From the NCBI RefSeq assembly GCF_004134905.2, contig NZ_SDPQ02000003.1:62001-126000 (forward strand): a stretch of 64,000 bases of DNA, in the 5' to 3' direction. This document shows positions 18,103-25,395 of this stretch, one piece after another. This DNA comes from Aeromicrobium ginsengisoli (GTDB taxonomy: Bacteria > Actinomycetota > Actinomycetes > Propionibacteriales > Nocardioidaceae). The notes under the pieces are model-generated. The model was not told where the DNA came from. It worked only from the letters and a program-made list of their open reading frames with translations, and did not search any database. A program made the translations under genes and the position numbers. Within the stretch, counting starts at the first letter, position 1, and every line of letters starts with the position of its first letter.

Positions 18103-18183
18103 TCAGCGCATGCGACACAGCGAGGAGCGGGTGCGGCAGTTGTCGACTGCGCGCCGCCTCGTCAGGTGTGTCGTCTCAAGCAT
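18103..18183 (-). CDS. 26-residue cysteine-containing leader peptide of the sulfur operon
   Basis: A very short frame, ATG 18183 to TGA 18103. It encodes a peptide whose second half reads TRRRAVDNCRTRSSLCRMR. This matches the pattern of the small actinobacterial putative leader peptides found before sulfur genes (R-x-x-VD-x-CR ... S-x-LCR). The 67 bases between its stop and the DUF4395 start leave room for an attenuator. The two cysteine codons could make ribosome speed report cysteinyl-tRNA supply. No Shine-Dalgarno is seen; the promoter predicted upstream would start the RNA at or next to the ATG, i.e. leaderless. Confidence 0.7.
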   Translation of the reverse strand: MLETTHLTRRRAVDNCRTRSSLCRMR

Positions 18184-18190
18184 GTGTTCA

Positions 18191-18218
18191 AGAGTAGGGA
18201 CACTTCCCGGGTTGTTCA
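18191..18218 (-). promoter_or_regulatory. Predicted promoter for a leaderless leader-peptide transcript
   Basis: On the minus strand TGAACA (-35, 18213-18218) is 16 bases from TACTCT (-10, 18191-18196). The ATG of the leader peptide begins seven bases after the -10, which places the start of RNA on or near that ATG. Confidence 0.5.
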
Positions 18219-18283
18219 CTCCCGAGTCTCACCATGTGGACGGTTGTCCCACATCGTGGCGCGACGGCTGGCATTGCAGTCCG

Positions 18284-18712
18284 TTATCGTCGCTCTCCGA
18301 CGGCCTGTCCGAGGGCGGCGAGCACCTGTTCGCGTCTCGGCAGGCCTGAGGCGCGGGTCGACACGGTGCCTGCGCCGTCGAGCACCAGCACCGTGGGCGT
18401 CCGCAGGATCCCGAGCCTGCGGACCATGTCGAGATGCTCCTCGGCGTCGATGTCGACCGTCGTCACGCCGTCGACCTTGGCCGCGATGTCGGTGAGCAGG
18501 ACGCGGGTCGCGCGGCACGGGCTGCAGAACGCGCTGGAGAACTGGACCAGCGTCGCCCGCTCGCCGAGCTCGGCCCCGATGTCGGTGGCGGTCAGGATCT
18601 CCGCGTCGGAGTGGGGCGGCCGATCCTTGAACCGGCCGTTCTTCGCCTTGACCGCCCACGCCGCGAACCCCGTGAGAACGAGGGCGGCGAGGAGCGCCAC
18701 GATGCCAGCCAT
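18284..18712 (-). CDS. Membrane-tethered thioredoxin-family protein
   Basis: A 142-residue protein with an N-terminal helix (about 3-22) and a thioredoxin domain. The active site is C63-S-P-C66 in FSSAFCSPCRA, and the cis-proline motif is LRTPTVLVLD. The CSPC active site differs from the canonical CGPC. The equivalent gene in M. tuberculosis (thiX) sits beside cysA2 and glnR. The start MAGIVALLAAL at 18712 is chosen because the longer frame is antisense to other coding sequence. It probably faces the outside or the membrane surface and serves the rhodanese/DUF4395 system. Confidence 0.88.
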   Translation of the reverse strand: MAGIVALLAALVLTGFAAWAVKAKNGRFKDRPPHSDAEILTATDIGAELGERATLVQFSSAFCSPCRATRVLLTDIAAKVDGVTTVDIDAEEHLDMVRRLGILRTPTVLVLDGAGTVSTRASGLPRREQVLAALGQAVGERR

Positions 18713-18735
18713 GCTTCCAGCGTACGTGGCGGATT

Positions 18736-19206
18736 TCAGCGGGCGCTGAGGTTCCGCTCCGTGGGCACCGGGACGGGGATGACGTGGTAGCGATCGCGTA
18801 CGTCTGCCGTGTCGTTCAGTGGCCGGCCGCCGTACTCGACCCATGCGTGGGCCGGCAGGACACCTGCGGCCGGCGACGCCACGCCGAGACACAGCTCGAC
18901 CTCGTGGCCTCGACGACGCGCCAGCCGGACGATCGTGACGGCTCGGGGCAGGCAGGTCCAGCCCGTGCGTCGGCGGCCGGCGACCGCCGTGACGGCCGCC
19001 GTCACGACCAGGACCGGCACCGGCACCGGCGCGCCGAGCCGCGGCGCGGCCTGCGCGCCGGTCGAGCTGCCGGCCGCCGACCGCATCGTGCCGGCGAACC
19101 CGCGGGTCCGCAGCGACAGCACGACCCATGGCATGACGGCGATCGACTCCGCGAGCGCGAACCAGAACGCCGGGCGGGAGCGCATCCGGCGAGCCCGGTC
19201 AGGCAT
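18736..19206 (-). CDS. Lasso peptide leader protease B2 (transglutaminase-like)
   Basis: A 156-residue cysteine protease that removes the leader from the lasso precursor after B1 delivers it. The McjB C-terminal domain is visible, with a Cys-His-Asp triad: C85 in TCLPRA, H120 in AHAWVE and D132 in LND. The N-terminal third has hydrophobic stretches (about 12-30 and 60-76) that may touch the membrane. The family form in Gram-positive clusters is split, and the recognition half is the separate PqqD-like gene at 24027. Its ATG overlaps the exporter stop by eight bases. Confidence 0.92.
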   Translation of the reverse strand: MPDRARRMRSRPAFWFALAESIAVMPWVVLSLRTRGFAGTMRSAAGSSTGAQAAPRLGAPVPVPVLVVTAAVTAVAGRRRTGWTCLPRAVTIVRLARRRGHEVELCLGVASPAAGVLPAHAWVEYGGRPLNDTADVRDRYHVIPVPVPTERNLSAR

Positions 19207-21013
19207 GGCGCTCGGCCCCGAACGCCGCCGCCTGGGTCGTGTACATCTCGGCGTACGTGCCCCCGCGCGCCATGAGCGTCTCGTGGGTGCCGCGCTCGAC
19301 GATCTCGCCCTCGGACAGCACCACGATGTCGTCGGCGTTCACGACGTTGGCGAACCGGTGCGAGATGACCAGGACGGCGCGGTCGCCGAACAGGGCGGTT
19401 GTCCCGTCGATCATCTCGCGCTCGGCGAGCGGGTCGAGCGCCGCCGTGGGTTCGTCGAGGACGACGACGGGGGCGTCGCGGAACACGGCACGAGCCATCG
19501 CGACGCGTTGCCACTGGCCGACCGACAAGTCGGTCCCGCCCTCGAAGGCAGGACTGAGCCAGGTGTCCAACCCGCGGGCGAGCCGGGTCAGGAACGTGTC
19601 GGCCCCCGACGCACGCGCGCTGGCCTCGACGCCCGCGCGGTCCACATGGCGTCGACTGTCGCCCAGGGCGATGTTGTCGTGCGCCGACAGCTGGTAACGC
19701 AGGAAGTCCTGGAAGATGACGCCGACCCGCGGCAGCCCGCCGGATCCGGTCAGGGCTGCGTCCCAGGTGATGGCTCCGCCATCCGGATCGTAGAGACGGC
19801 AGATGAGCTTGGCGATCGTCGTCTTGCCGGACCCGTTGGCACCGACCAGGGCCGTGACCCGGCCGGGACGGAGCGCCAGGCTGACCCCGCGGAGTGCTGG
19901 CACGGTGGCGCCCGGATACGTGAACGACACGTCGTCGAGAGCGACCGCAGCGCCGTCCGGGGCGGCCGTCCGGGCGGGAGCTGGCGACGTGCTGCCAGCC
20001 CGGGCCCGGTGAGCCCGGTCCACGAACGCGGCATGGTCGTCGAGGAACAACGACGACTCCTGGATCGAGCTGATCGAGCCACCGATGCCGCGTACGCGCG
20101 TCGTCAGCTGCTGGACGGCCACCGCGCCGATCGCCGCGTCGGCCAGCGGCACGCGACCATCGATGCTGAGTCCGACGAGCACCGCGAGGGTCGCAACGGT
20201 GATGACCGTCGCTCCGACCCCGGCCAGGAGCAGGCGACGCGATCGCAGGCGGGAGACGGCCCGGAACCCCTCGATCTCGTCGTCGTAGCGCTGCTCGTAG
20301 CGCTGCCGCAGGTGCTCCACGGACTCGAACGCCCGGATCTCCTTGGCCTCGTCGCGACCCGTGAGCAGCTCCTGCAGGTATTCGCGCTCCCGATTGATGG
20401 GCGTGATCGCCGAGACCGCCACGAACATCGCCCGGCTGTTGCGCCCCGCCACCAGCAACACCGGCAGCCCGACGAGCAGGGCGGCCGGGACGAGCCATGG
20501 TTCGACCGTCGCCAGGACGACTGCGCCCACCAGGCCACCGACCGCGGCGCCGGCCAGCTGCGAGACGGCCTGCACGAGGTCCCACGGCCGCTGCGCGGCT
20601 TGACGCAGGGTCCGCTGGAGGTGGTCCTGGAAGTCCGGCGACTCGAGCTCGGCCAACGAGACGGCCGACGCGACGTCCACGACAGTCGTGACGGACTGGC
20701 GCTCCACGAGATGGGCCATGAGCCACCTGACCTCCGCCTGCACCGCGGACGCCAGCGTCGTGAGACCAGTGCCCACGGCGACGCCGACCAGGCTCGGCAC
20801 GAGCGGACCGATGTCGTCGGGTCGGTCAGCCACAGTCAGGTCGCGGATGAGCTCGCGTCCGGCCACGAGCAGCAGCACCAGTCCGATGCCGGACACGATC
20901 GTGCAGACGAGCAGGAGAACGTACTCGCGCGGCGCGGTGCGGCGGATGAGACGGATCGCCTCGACGGTGTTGCTCACCAGGGACGCGCCCGGAGCCCGGC
21001 CGGAGCCGCTCAC
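19199..21013 (-). CDS. Lasso peptide ABC exporter (permease-ATPase fusion)
   Basis: A 604-residue half-transporter that should export the mature lasso peptide and give self-immunity. Six membrane helices occupy about 25-330. The ATPase follows, with Walker A GANGSGKT (K397), a signature written LSVGQWQR and Walker B VVVLDEPTAALD, then the H-loop SHR. The signature has VGQ in place of the usual SGGQ, as some exporters do. The GTG start at 21013 overlaps the kinase stop by four bases (GTGA). The frame extends further upstream, but only antisense to the kinase gene. Confidence 0.92.
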   Translation of the reverse strand: MSGSGRAPGASLVSNTVEAIRLIRRTAPREYVLLLVCTIVSGIGLVLLLVAGRELIRDLTVADRPDDIGPLVPSLVGVAVGTGLTTLASAVQAEVRWLMAHLVERQSVTTVVDVASAVSLAELESPDFQDHLQRTLRQAAQRPWDLVQAVSQLAGAAVGGLVGAVVLATVEPWLVPAALLVGLPVLLVAGRNSRAMFVAVSAITPINREREYLQELLTGRDEAKEIRAFESVEHLRQRYEQRYDDEIEGFRAVSRLRSRRLLLAGVGATVITVATLAVLVGLSIDGRVPLADAAIGAVAVQQLTTRVRGIGGSISSIQESSLFLDDHAAFVDRAHRARAGSTSPAPARTAAPDGAAVALDDVSFTYPGATVPALRGVSLALRPGRVTALVGANGSGKTTIAKLICRLYDPDGGAITWDAALTGSGGLPRVGVIFQDFLRYQLSAHDNIALGDSRRHVDRAGVEASARASGADTFLTRLARGLDTWLSPAFEGGTDLSVGQWQRVAMARAVFRDAPVVVLDEPTAALDPLAEREMIDGTTALFGDRAVLVISHRFANVVNADDIVVLSEGEIVERGTHETLMARGGTYAEMYTTQAAAFGAERHA

Positions 21014-21900
21014 GCCATCGTCGTCTCGATGAGCGCCGCCAACTCGGGGAACACGTCCCAGCGGCGCGGGAAGTCGACGCGCACGCACGGGACATCCATG
21101 GCCAACGCACTGGCGAGCAGGAAGGTCTGCGAGGCGACGGCGTCCTGCGACGCAGCCAGGTAGAACGAGTGGCGAGCGAGGCACGCCGTCGACTCCGACA
21201 ACGACATGCGGTGGACGGCGAGTTCCGCGTCATGCCCGAGCTCGACGACGAGCGACACCGGCACCGGACCGGTGACCGGGCGGATGTCGGGGGTGACGCG
21301 ATGCTTGGGGGCACCGTCGGCCATCGGACGGGACGGGAGCTCGGGCACGAGGGCCGTACGACTCGGCGCCAGGAGTCGTACGCCCGGATAGCTCGGCACG
21401 ATCTCGTGCATGGACCCGGACTGCACCACGCGGCACGCATCGTCTGCGACGAATCGCCAACCGAGCTGGCCGAGTCCGGTCGTGGTCGTCGACTTGCCGC
21501 GCCCGCTCTCCCCGACGAACGCCACGGCACCGCCACCGGGTGCCTGGACGGCGCTGGCGTGCAGCACGAGATCGCCCCGCATCGCCAGCCATTGCGGGAC
21601 GACGTGGTCGATCACGAGATGCGCGACGTGGTCGGCGTCGTCGGTGCCGGTGACGTCCACGGTGATGAGGGGCCGACGTGTCGACAGCTCGACCGTCATC
21701 TCCGCGAACCTCAGGACGACGCGCGATGCGGCCCAGCCCTTCTCGAGCCAGGCGTCGTCACCGGCGTCGAGATCGGCGAAACGTACGTCCGAGCAGCCCA
21801 CCGTCCCGCAGCGGATCTCGAGGTCTGCGGTCAGGCCGACAGACGGCTGAAGCGGAAGCGGGATCGCGGAATCGACGCACAGGCCGTAGGCCTCGTACAT
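21010..21900 (-). CDS. HPr-kinase-like lasso peptide tailoring enzyme
   Basis: A 296-residue protein with a degenerate N-terminal half and a C-terminal HPr-kinase-type P-loop: GESGRGKST with K136, then VADDAC. In lasso clusters of the paeninodin type the related kinase phosphorylates the C-terminal serine of the precursor. Here the precursor ends in two lysines, so the target must be another residue (Ser29, Ser36 or Ser37 of the precursor) or the reaction differs. It starts 45 bases after the precursor gene and overlaps the exporter by four bases. Confidence 0.85.
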   Translation of the reverse strand: MYEAYGLCVDSAIPLPLQPSVGLTADLEIRCGTVGCSDVRFADLDAGDDAWLEKGWAASRVVLRFAEMTVELSTRRPLITVDVTGTDDADHVAHLVIDHVVPQWLAMRGDLVLHASAVQAPGGGAVAFVGESGRGKSTTTTGLGQLGWRFVADDACRVVQSGSMHEIVPSYPGVRLLAPSRTALVPELPSRPMADGAPKHRVTPDIRPVTGPVPVSLVVELGHDAELAVHRMSLSESTACLARHSFYLAASQDAVASQTFLLASALAMDVPCVRVDFPRRWDVFPELAALIETTMA

Positions 21901-21945
21901 GACAAGATCGCCCGCGCGTGGGCGTTCCAGACGTTTTCGACCGGG

Positions 21946-22077
21946 CTACTTCTTGCCGACCTTGCCAGATGAGCCGTCGAGGCCGAGGCCTGACTTGCCC
22001 TGGACGACCTGGGTGATGGCGCCGTAGCTGCGCAGCTGAGGGCGGACGTAGACAGAGGTCTGCTTGCTGTTGTTCAT
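21946..22077 (-). CDS. Lasso peptide precursor
   Basis: A 43-residue peptide. The leader has the recognition motif Y10-x-x-P13-x-L15 followed by G19, the spacing bound by PqqD-like B1 proteins. Counting from these landmarks as in lariatin's precursor puts the core start at G27, giving GKSGLGLDGSSGKVGKK. Asp at core position 8 would close an eight-residue ring with Gly1. The usual Thr at leader position -2 is Val25 here; the only nearby Thr is T22. The tail is glycine/serine-rich and basic with no bulky plug residue, unusual for holding a lasso. A longer frame from 22155 has a non-peptide-like start and is rejected. Confidence 0.88.
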   Translation of the reverse strand: MNNSKQTSVYVRPQLRSYGAITQVVQGKSGLGLDGSSGKVGKK

Positions 22078-22109
22078 GGGAGTCTTCAATTCTGCGAGTG
22101 GGAGTAACA

Positions 22110-22137
22110 CCAGAATGATGGGGAGTTCTCCCAGAAT
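22110..22137. repeat. Direct repeat CCAGAAT, 21 bases apart, before the precursor gene
   Basis: CCAGAAT occurs at 22110-22116 and 22131-22137 (ATTCTGG on the coding strand), exactly 21 bases or two helical turns apart. Both lie in an AT-richer 74-base gap between cyclase and precursor. This spacing fits a regulator binding one DNA face and suggests an internal promoter for the precursor. Confidence 0.4.
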
Positions 22138-22151
22138 AACGGCAACTCTGC

Positions 22152-24011
22152 TCAAGCGTTACGTGAACGGTCAATCAGACATGTCTTCACGGTGAGCCCG
22201 GCGCTGAGGGCCAGCCAGAGCTGGAATCCCTGCGGCTCGCCCGGCGCCCGGTCGAACGACCGCTCCCCTGCGTCGTACGTCCGCAGGAAGGCAGCCGCAT
22301 CGATCCGGTCGTCCAGGGCGGACAGGGCGCGCTCAGCTGCGGACCGGTCGAAGGCGGCGAACATCTTGCGGATGAACGGTCGGGTCAGCTCTGCCTTGTC
22401 GGTCCTCGTCGCCACGGACTGCGGCAGGCGATCGCCGAAGGCGCGGCGGTGCAGGCCGCGGCGCTCGCCGCCGAGCCGGATCAGGTCCTCCGGGAGCCGC
22501 AGCACCAGCTCGACCAGTCGGCGGTCGAGGAACGGATAGCGGACCTCGACGTGCCGCTCGGCCGCGAGGCGGTCGGTCTGCTCGTACGCGATGGGGTTGT
22601 AGGGCGTCGCGACGTAGTAGTCGCGCTGCTCCTGCTTCGCCAGCGGGCCCGTACGGTCCGGCCGCTCGGCGAGCGCCGGAAGCGGTGACCGGAGCCAGGG
22701 GTGGTCACCCGCTCGCCTTCGCTCCCAGCGTGCCGCCATCCGGCGCGCGACCATCCCTTCGGGATGACGACGGACGCGACCGAGCGCCGCCTGACGCGCG
22801 AAACCGCGGACGAGGCGCCACAGCGCCGCAGGTCGTGTGAGGCCGTCCCGGCGCAGCCATCGAAAGCCACCACCAAGGTGCCCGGACAGGGCGAGGTCGA
22901 GGGGGGCGAGGCTCGAGCCGTACAACGCCTCGTCACCGCCGACACCACTCAGCACGACGGAGCACCCGAGCGCGCGAGCAGCGGCATGGCGCGAGGCGGT
23001 GTCGGCCGCGTCGATGGAGTAGAGGGGCTGCTGTTGCGCTGCCACGTCCGTCGCCACGTCGAACGGGGGGATCGCCTCGACCGGGAGAACCTCGACGTCG
23101 AGGCCCAGATGGGCGGCCACCGCCGCCGCATGGTCCAGCTCGTCAGCCTCGGCGTCGTCGAAGGCACAGGTGAGGGCCGACATCGTCGCGCCGAGACCGA
23201 CCGCGGTCGCTGCGACGGTCGACGAGTCGAGGCCGCCGCTCAGCTCGACCGCGATGCCGTCGCGGCAGCGCAGCCGGGATCGCACAGCCTCGTCGAAGCA
23301 GTCACGGACCCGGGTCACCGCCTCATCGATCGACAGCGCGAGCGGCTCGATCGACGGGTTCCACCAGCGCTCGACGACTGGTCCGGCAGCTCCAAGACGC
23401 AGCAGGTGCCCGGGCGGCAGCCGGTGGATCCCGCACCAGATCGTCCCGTCGACCGGTGGCTCGTCGATGAGGAAGCCGGCGAGATAGTCCTCGTCGACCT
23501 CGGCGATCGTCGCGACCTTCAGCACAGCTGACAATGCGGACGCCGCGACGAGCCCAGAACCGGTGTCGGCCCAATACAGCGGCCGCAGCCCGAACGCGTC
23601 CCTCGCCAGGATGAGCTCGTCCCGCTCTGCGTCCCACAGCGCGAGCGCGAAGTCGCCGACCAGGTGTTCGAAACAGCCGGCACCCCAGTGCTCGTACGCA
23701 GCAAGGATCAGGTCGGCGTCGGTGTCCAGCGCCTGCTCGACCCCGCGTTCCAGCCGGGCCCGCAGCTCGGCCCGGTTGTCGATCCTCGCATCTGCCGTCA
23801 GCCACAGGTCACGGCCGGGATGTCGCTGCGGCTGTTGCTCACGAGCAGCCTCCGGCGTCGTCCACAAGGCCGAGTGGAGGAGCGTGCAGCGGCCGACCGT
23901 ACGACTCGACTCGCGATCCCGGCCGCGAGGCGCGATGGCCGCGGCGACCTGCCCAACGTCGCCGGGCGGGAACGGCTCGCCGTCCGCCAGCAGGACCGCG
24001 AACCCGCTCAC
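22152..24011 (-). CDS. Lasso peptide cyclase (asparagine-synthase-like, C protein)
   Basis: A 619-residue enzyme that adenylates the Asp side chain of the precursor and closes the macrolactam with the new N-terminus. The asparagine-synthetase pyrophosphatase loop SGGLDSS is at 258-264 and a second ATP motif reads GVGGDEALYG. The N-terminal half is a glutaminase fold, but the chain starts MSGFAV without the catalytic Cys2, as in lasso cyclases that use an amine and not glutamine. The GTG at 24011 is one of two copies of a 13-base start sequence; the other copy (24030) is out of frame. Confidence 0.93.
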   Translation of the reverse strand: MSGFAVLLADGEPFPPGDVGQVAAAIAPRGRDRESSRTVGRCTLLHSALWTTPEAAREQQPQRHPGRDLWLTADARIDNRAELRARLERGVEQALDTDADLILAAYEHWGAGCFEHLVGDFALALWDAERDELILARDAFGLRPLYWADTGSGLVAASALSAVLKVATIAEVDEDYLAGFLIDEPPVDGTIWCGIHRLPPGHLLRLGAAGPVVERWWNPSIEPLALSIDEAVTRVRDCFDEAVRSRLRCRDGIAVELSGGLDSSTVAATAVGLGATMSALTCAFDDAEADELDHAAAVAAHLGLDVEVLPVEAIPPFDVATDVAAQQQPLYSIDAADTASRHAAARALGCSVVLSGVGGDEALYGSSLAPLDLALSGHLGGGFRWLRRDGLTRPAALWRLVRGFARQAALGRVRRHPEGMVARRMAARWERRRAGDHPWLRSPLPALAERPDRTGPLAKQEQRDYYVATPYNPIAYEQTDRLAAERHVEVRYPFLDRRLVELVLRLPEDLIRLGGERRGLHRRAFGDRLPQSVATRTDKAELTRPFIRKMFAAFDRSAAERALSALDDRIDAAAFLRTYDAGERSFDRAPGEPQGFQLWLALSAGLTVKTCLIDRSRNA

Positions 24012-24030
24012 CCGCGACGAACCCGCTCAC
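23999..24030. repeat. Duplicated start region of the cyclase gene
   Basis: CGAACCCGCTCAC occurs at 23999-24011 and 24018-24030, so the minus strand has two GTGAGCGGGTTCG copies 19 bases apart. The outer copy overlaps the PqqD stop as GTGA but reads out of frame. The inner copy starts the cyclase. Confidence 0.75.
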
Positions 24031-24317
24031 TCATCGGCGACGACCAGGCCACGCTCGACGAGCTCCGCTGCCAGGTCCACAAGATCGGCCACGAGCTGGT
24101 CGCGATCGACGTCGTACTCGTCGACGATGACGTCGGCCACGGCATCGATCGTGCGGGGCTCGGCGAGCAGCTCGTACATGCGAGCACCAGCTCCGTCGAG
24201 GCCGAAGAACTCCTCGCTCGTCAGGTCGAGGAGGACGGTCTCGGTGCCGGCCTGCCTCAGCAGAACGCTGTCCGAGGCGTGCAGGACGGTGGTGGCGGAC
24301 ACTCGGGGCGGAGCCAT
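24027..24317 (-). CDS. PqqD-like lasso precursor recognition protein B1
   Basis: A 96-residue winged-helix RiPP recognition element. It binds the YxxP leader motif of the precursor and brings it to the B2 protease. The family pattern is clear: VLLDLTSEEFFGLDGAGARMYELL followed by a helix-rich C-terminus with an acidic region. GAGGAG stands six bases before the ATG at 24317. It is the first gene of the minus-strand operon and is divergent from the nucleotidyltransferase. Confidence 0.92.
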   Translation of the reverse strand: MAPPRVSATTVLHASDSVLLRQAGTETVLLDLTSEEFFGLDGAGARMYELLAEPRTIDAVADVIVDEYDVDRDQLVADLVDLAAELVERGLVVADE

Positions 24318-24333
24318 CGCATACTCCTCGTGA

Positions 24334-24347
24334 CGATCGAACGATCG
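24334..24347. promoter_or_regulatory. Palindrome CGATCG-AA-CGATCG between divergent lasso genes
   Basis: Two CGATCG units flank AA in the 91-base gap between the B1 gene and the nucleotidyltransferase, about 17 bases before the B1 start. It could be an operator for the divergent promoters. No binding protein can be named. Confidence 0.35.
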
Positions 24348-24408
24348 CTTGAAGGCGGGCCCCGAACGCGAGCGAATGTAGCATTGATCCGGTGGAGATC
24401 TGCCCCGA

Positions 24409-25395
24409 ATGAGTCAACGTGTGCCGTCTCATGTGAGGGCCGCCGTCCAGGCGATCAGCCTCGACCTGGCCACCGCGGAGGTCACCGCAGCACTGGCTCG
24501 TGAAGGCATCGACTCGGTGCTGTTGAAGGGGCCCGCGACGGTGCGCTGGCTCTATGCCGACGACCCGGACCGTCGGACCTATGTCGACATCGACCTGCTG
24601 GTCGCGCCCGACGCATTCGGGTCTGCGGAGAACGTGCTGGAGTCGTGCGGCTTCCGGCCCGGCCTCGGCCGGTTGCGTGCGGTCGAGCGCGAGTGGATGC
24701 CCGTGACCCCGTGGGAACGCGAGGGGTCGGCACCGGCCCAGGTGGATCTGCATCGCGGGTTCCACGGCATACGTGACTTCCAGGCGTTCTGGTCGGTGAT
24801 GACCGCCCACACCGACGAGCTGGCGGTGCAGCGCCGCGCCGTGCGAGTCCCCGACGCGGCCGGCTGCGCCCTCATCGTGACGCTGCACGACACGGCGGTG
24901 GCCCGCACCGCCAAGGCGATTGAAGACCTCATGCGGGCGTTCGCGCGGTTCGACGACGCGACCTGGGCGGAAGCCGCTCGGCGGGCCGAGGCGTGCGGAG
25001 CCGCGGAGTCGTTCGCGCTCGGGCTGTCCCACCACCCCGCAGGTCGTGAGCTCGCGGCTCGGCTCGACCTGCCCGTCCAGCTGTCGGCCAGCGTCGTCGC
25101 TCGCGATCTGGCTGCGCCCGGTGACGACCCCGCACCCGCGGCAGCCGCCGCCCTGCTGCTGGAGCGCTTCGAGGACGCCCCACGCTGGCCAGAACGCGCG
25201 CGGATCGTGCTCAACATCGTCTTCCCCTCGGCGGACCACCTCCGCGCGCATCGCCCCTTGGCACGCCGCGGGTGGCTCGGCCTGGCGGTCGTACGGCTGA
25301 CCTGGCCCTTCTCGTTGATCGCTCGCGCACCACGGGTGCTGCGGCTCGTTCGACGCGCGCGACGCACGACTGCCGACCATTCGTCGGCCGGCTGA
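24409..25395 (+). CDS. Nucleotidyltransferase-family protein of the lasso cluster
   Basis: A 328-residue protein with the nucleotidyltransferase block LLKGPATVRWLY ... DIDLLV (about 38-66). Asp pairs in YVDIDLLV fit metal-binding residues of the polymerase-beta-like fold. The HLHRGF-like VDLHRGF is also typical of this uncharacterised family (PF14907). Related genes accompany kinases in paeninodin-type clusters. Its task may be to modify or sense the phosphorylated peptide, but no reaction is established. It is divergent from the B1 gene and converges on a membrane protein gene by direct abutment. Confidence 0.82.
   Translation: MSQRVPSHVRAAVQAISLDLATAEVTAALAREGIDSVLLKGPATVRWLYADDPDRRTYVDIDLLVAPDAFGSAENVLESCGFRPGLGRLRAVEREWMPVTPWEREGSAPAQVDLHRGFHGIRDFQAFWSVMTAHTDELAVQRRAVRVPDAAGCALIVTLHDTAVARTAKAIEDLMRAFARFDDATWAEAARRAEACGAAESFALGLSHHPAGRELAARLDLPVQLSASVVARDLAAPGDDPAPAAAAALLLERFEDAPRWPERARIVLNIVFPSADHLRAHRPLARRGWLGLAVVRLTWPFSLIARAPRVLRLVRRARRTTADHSSAG

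Larger units (their letters stand above)
18736..25395. other. Lasso-peptide biosynthetic gene cluster
   Basis: On the minus strand, in reading order: PqqD-like B1, cyclase C, precursor A, HPr-kinase-like enzyme, ABC exporter D, protease B2. The nucleotidyltransferase is divergent on the plus strand. Overlaps of 4 (kinase/exporter) and 8 bases (exporter/B2) and short gaps support one operon. The set contains every protein needed to cut, cyclise, decorate and export a lasso peptide. Confidence 0.9.
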
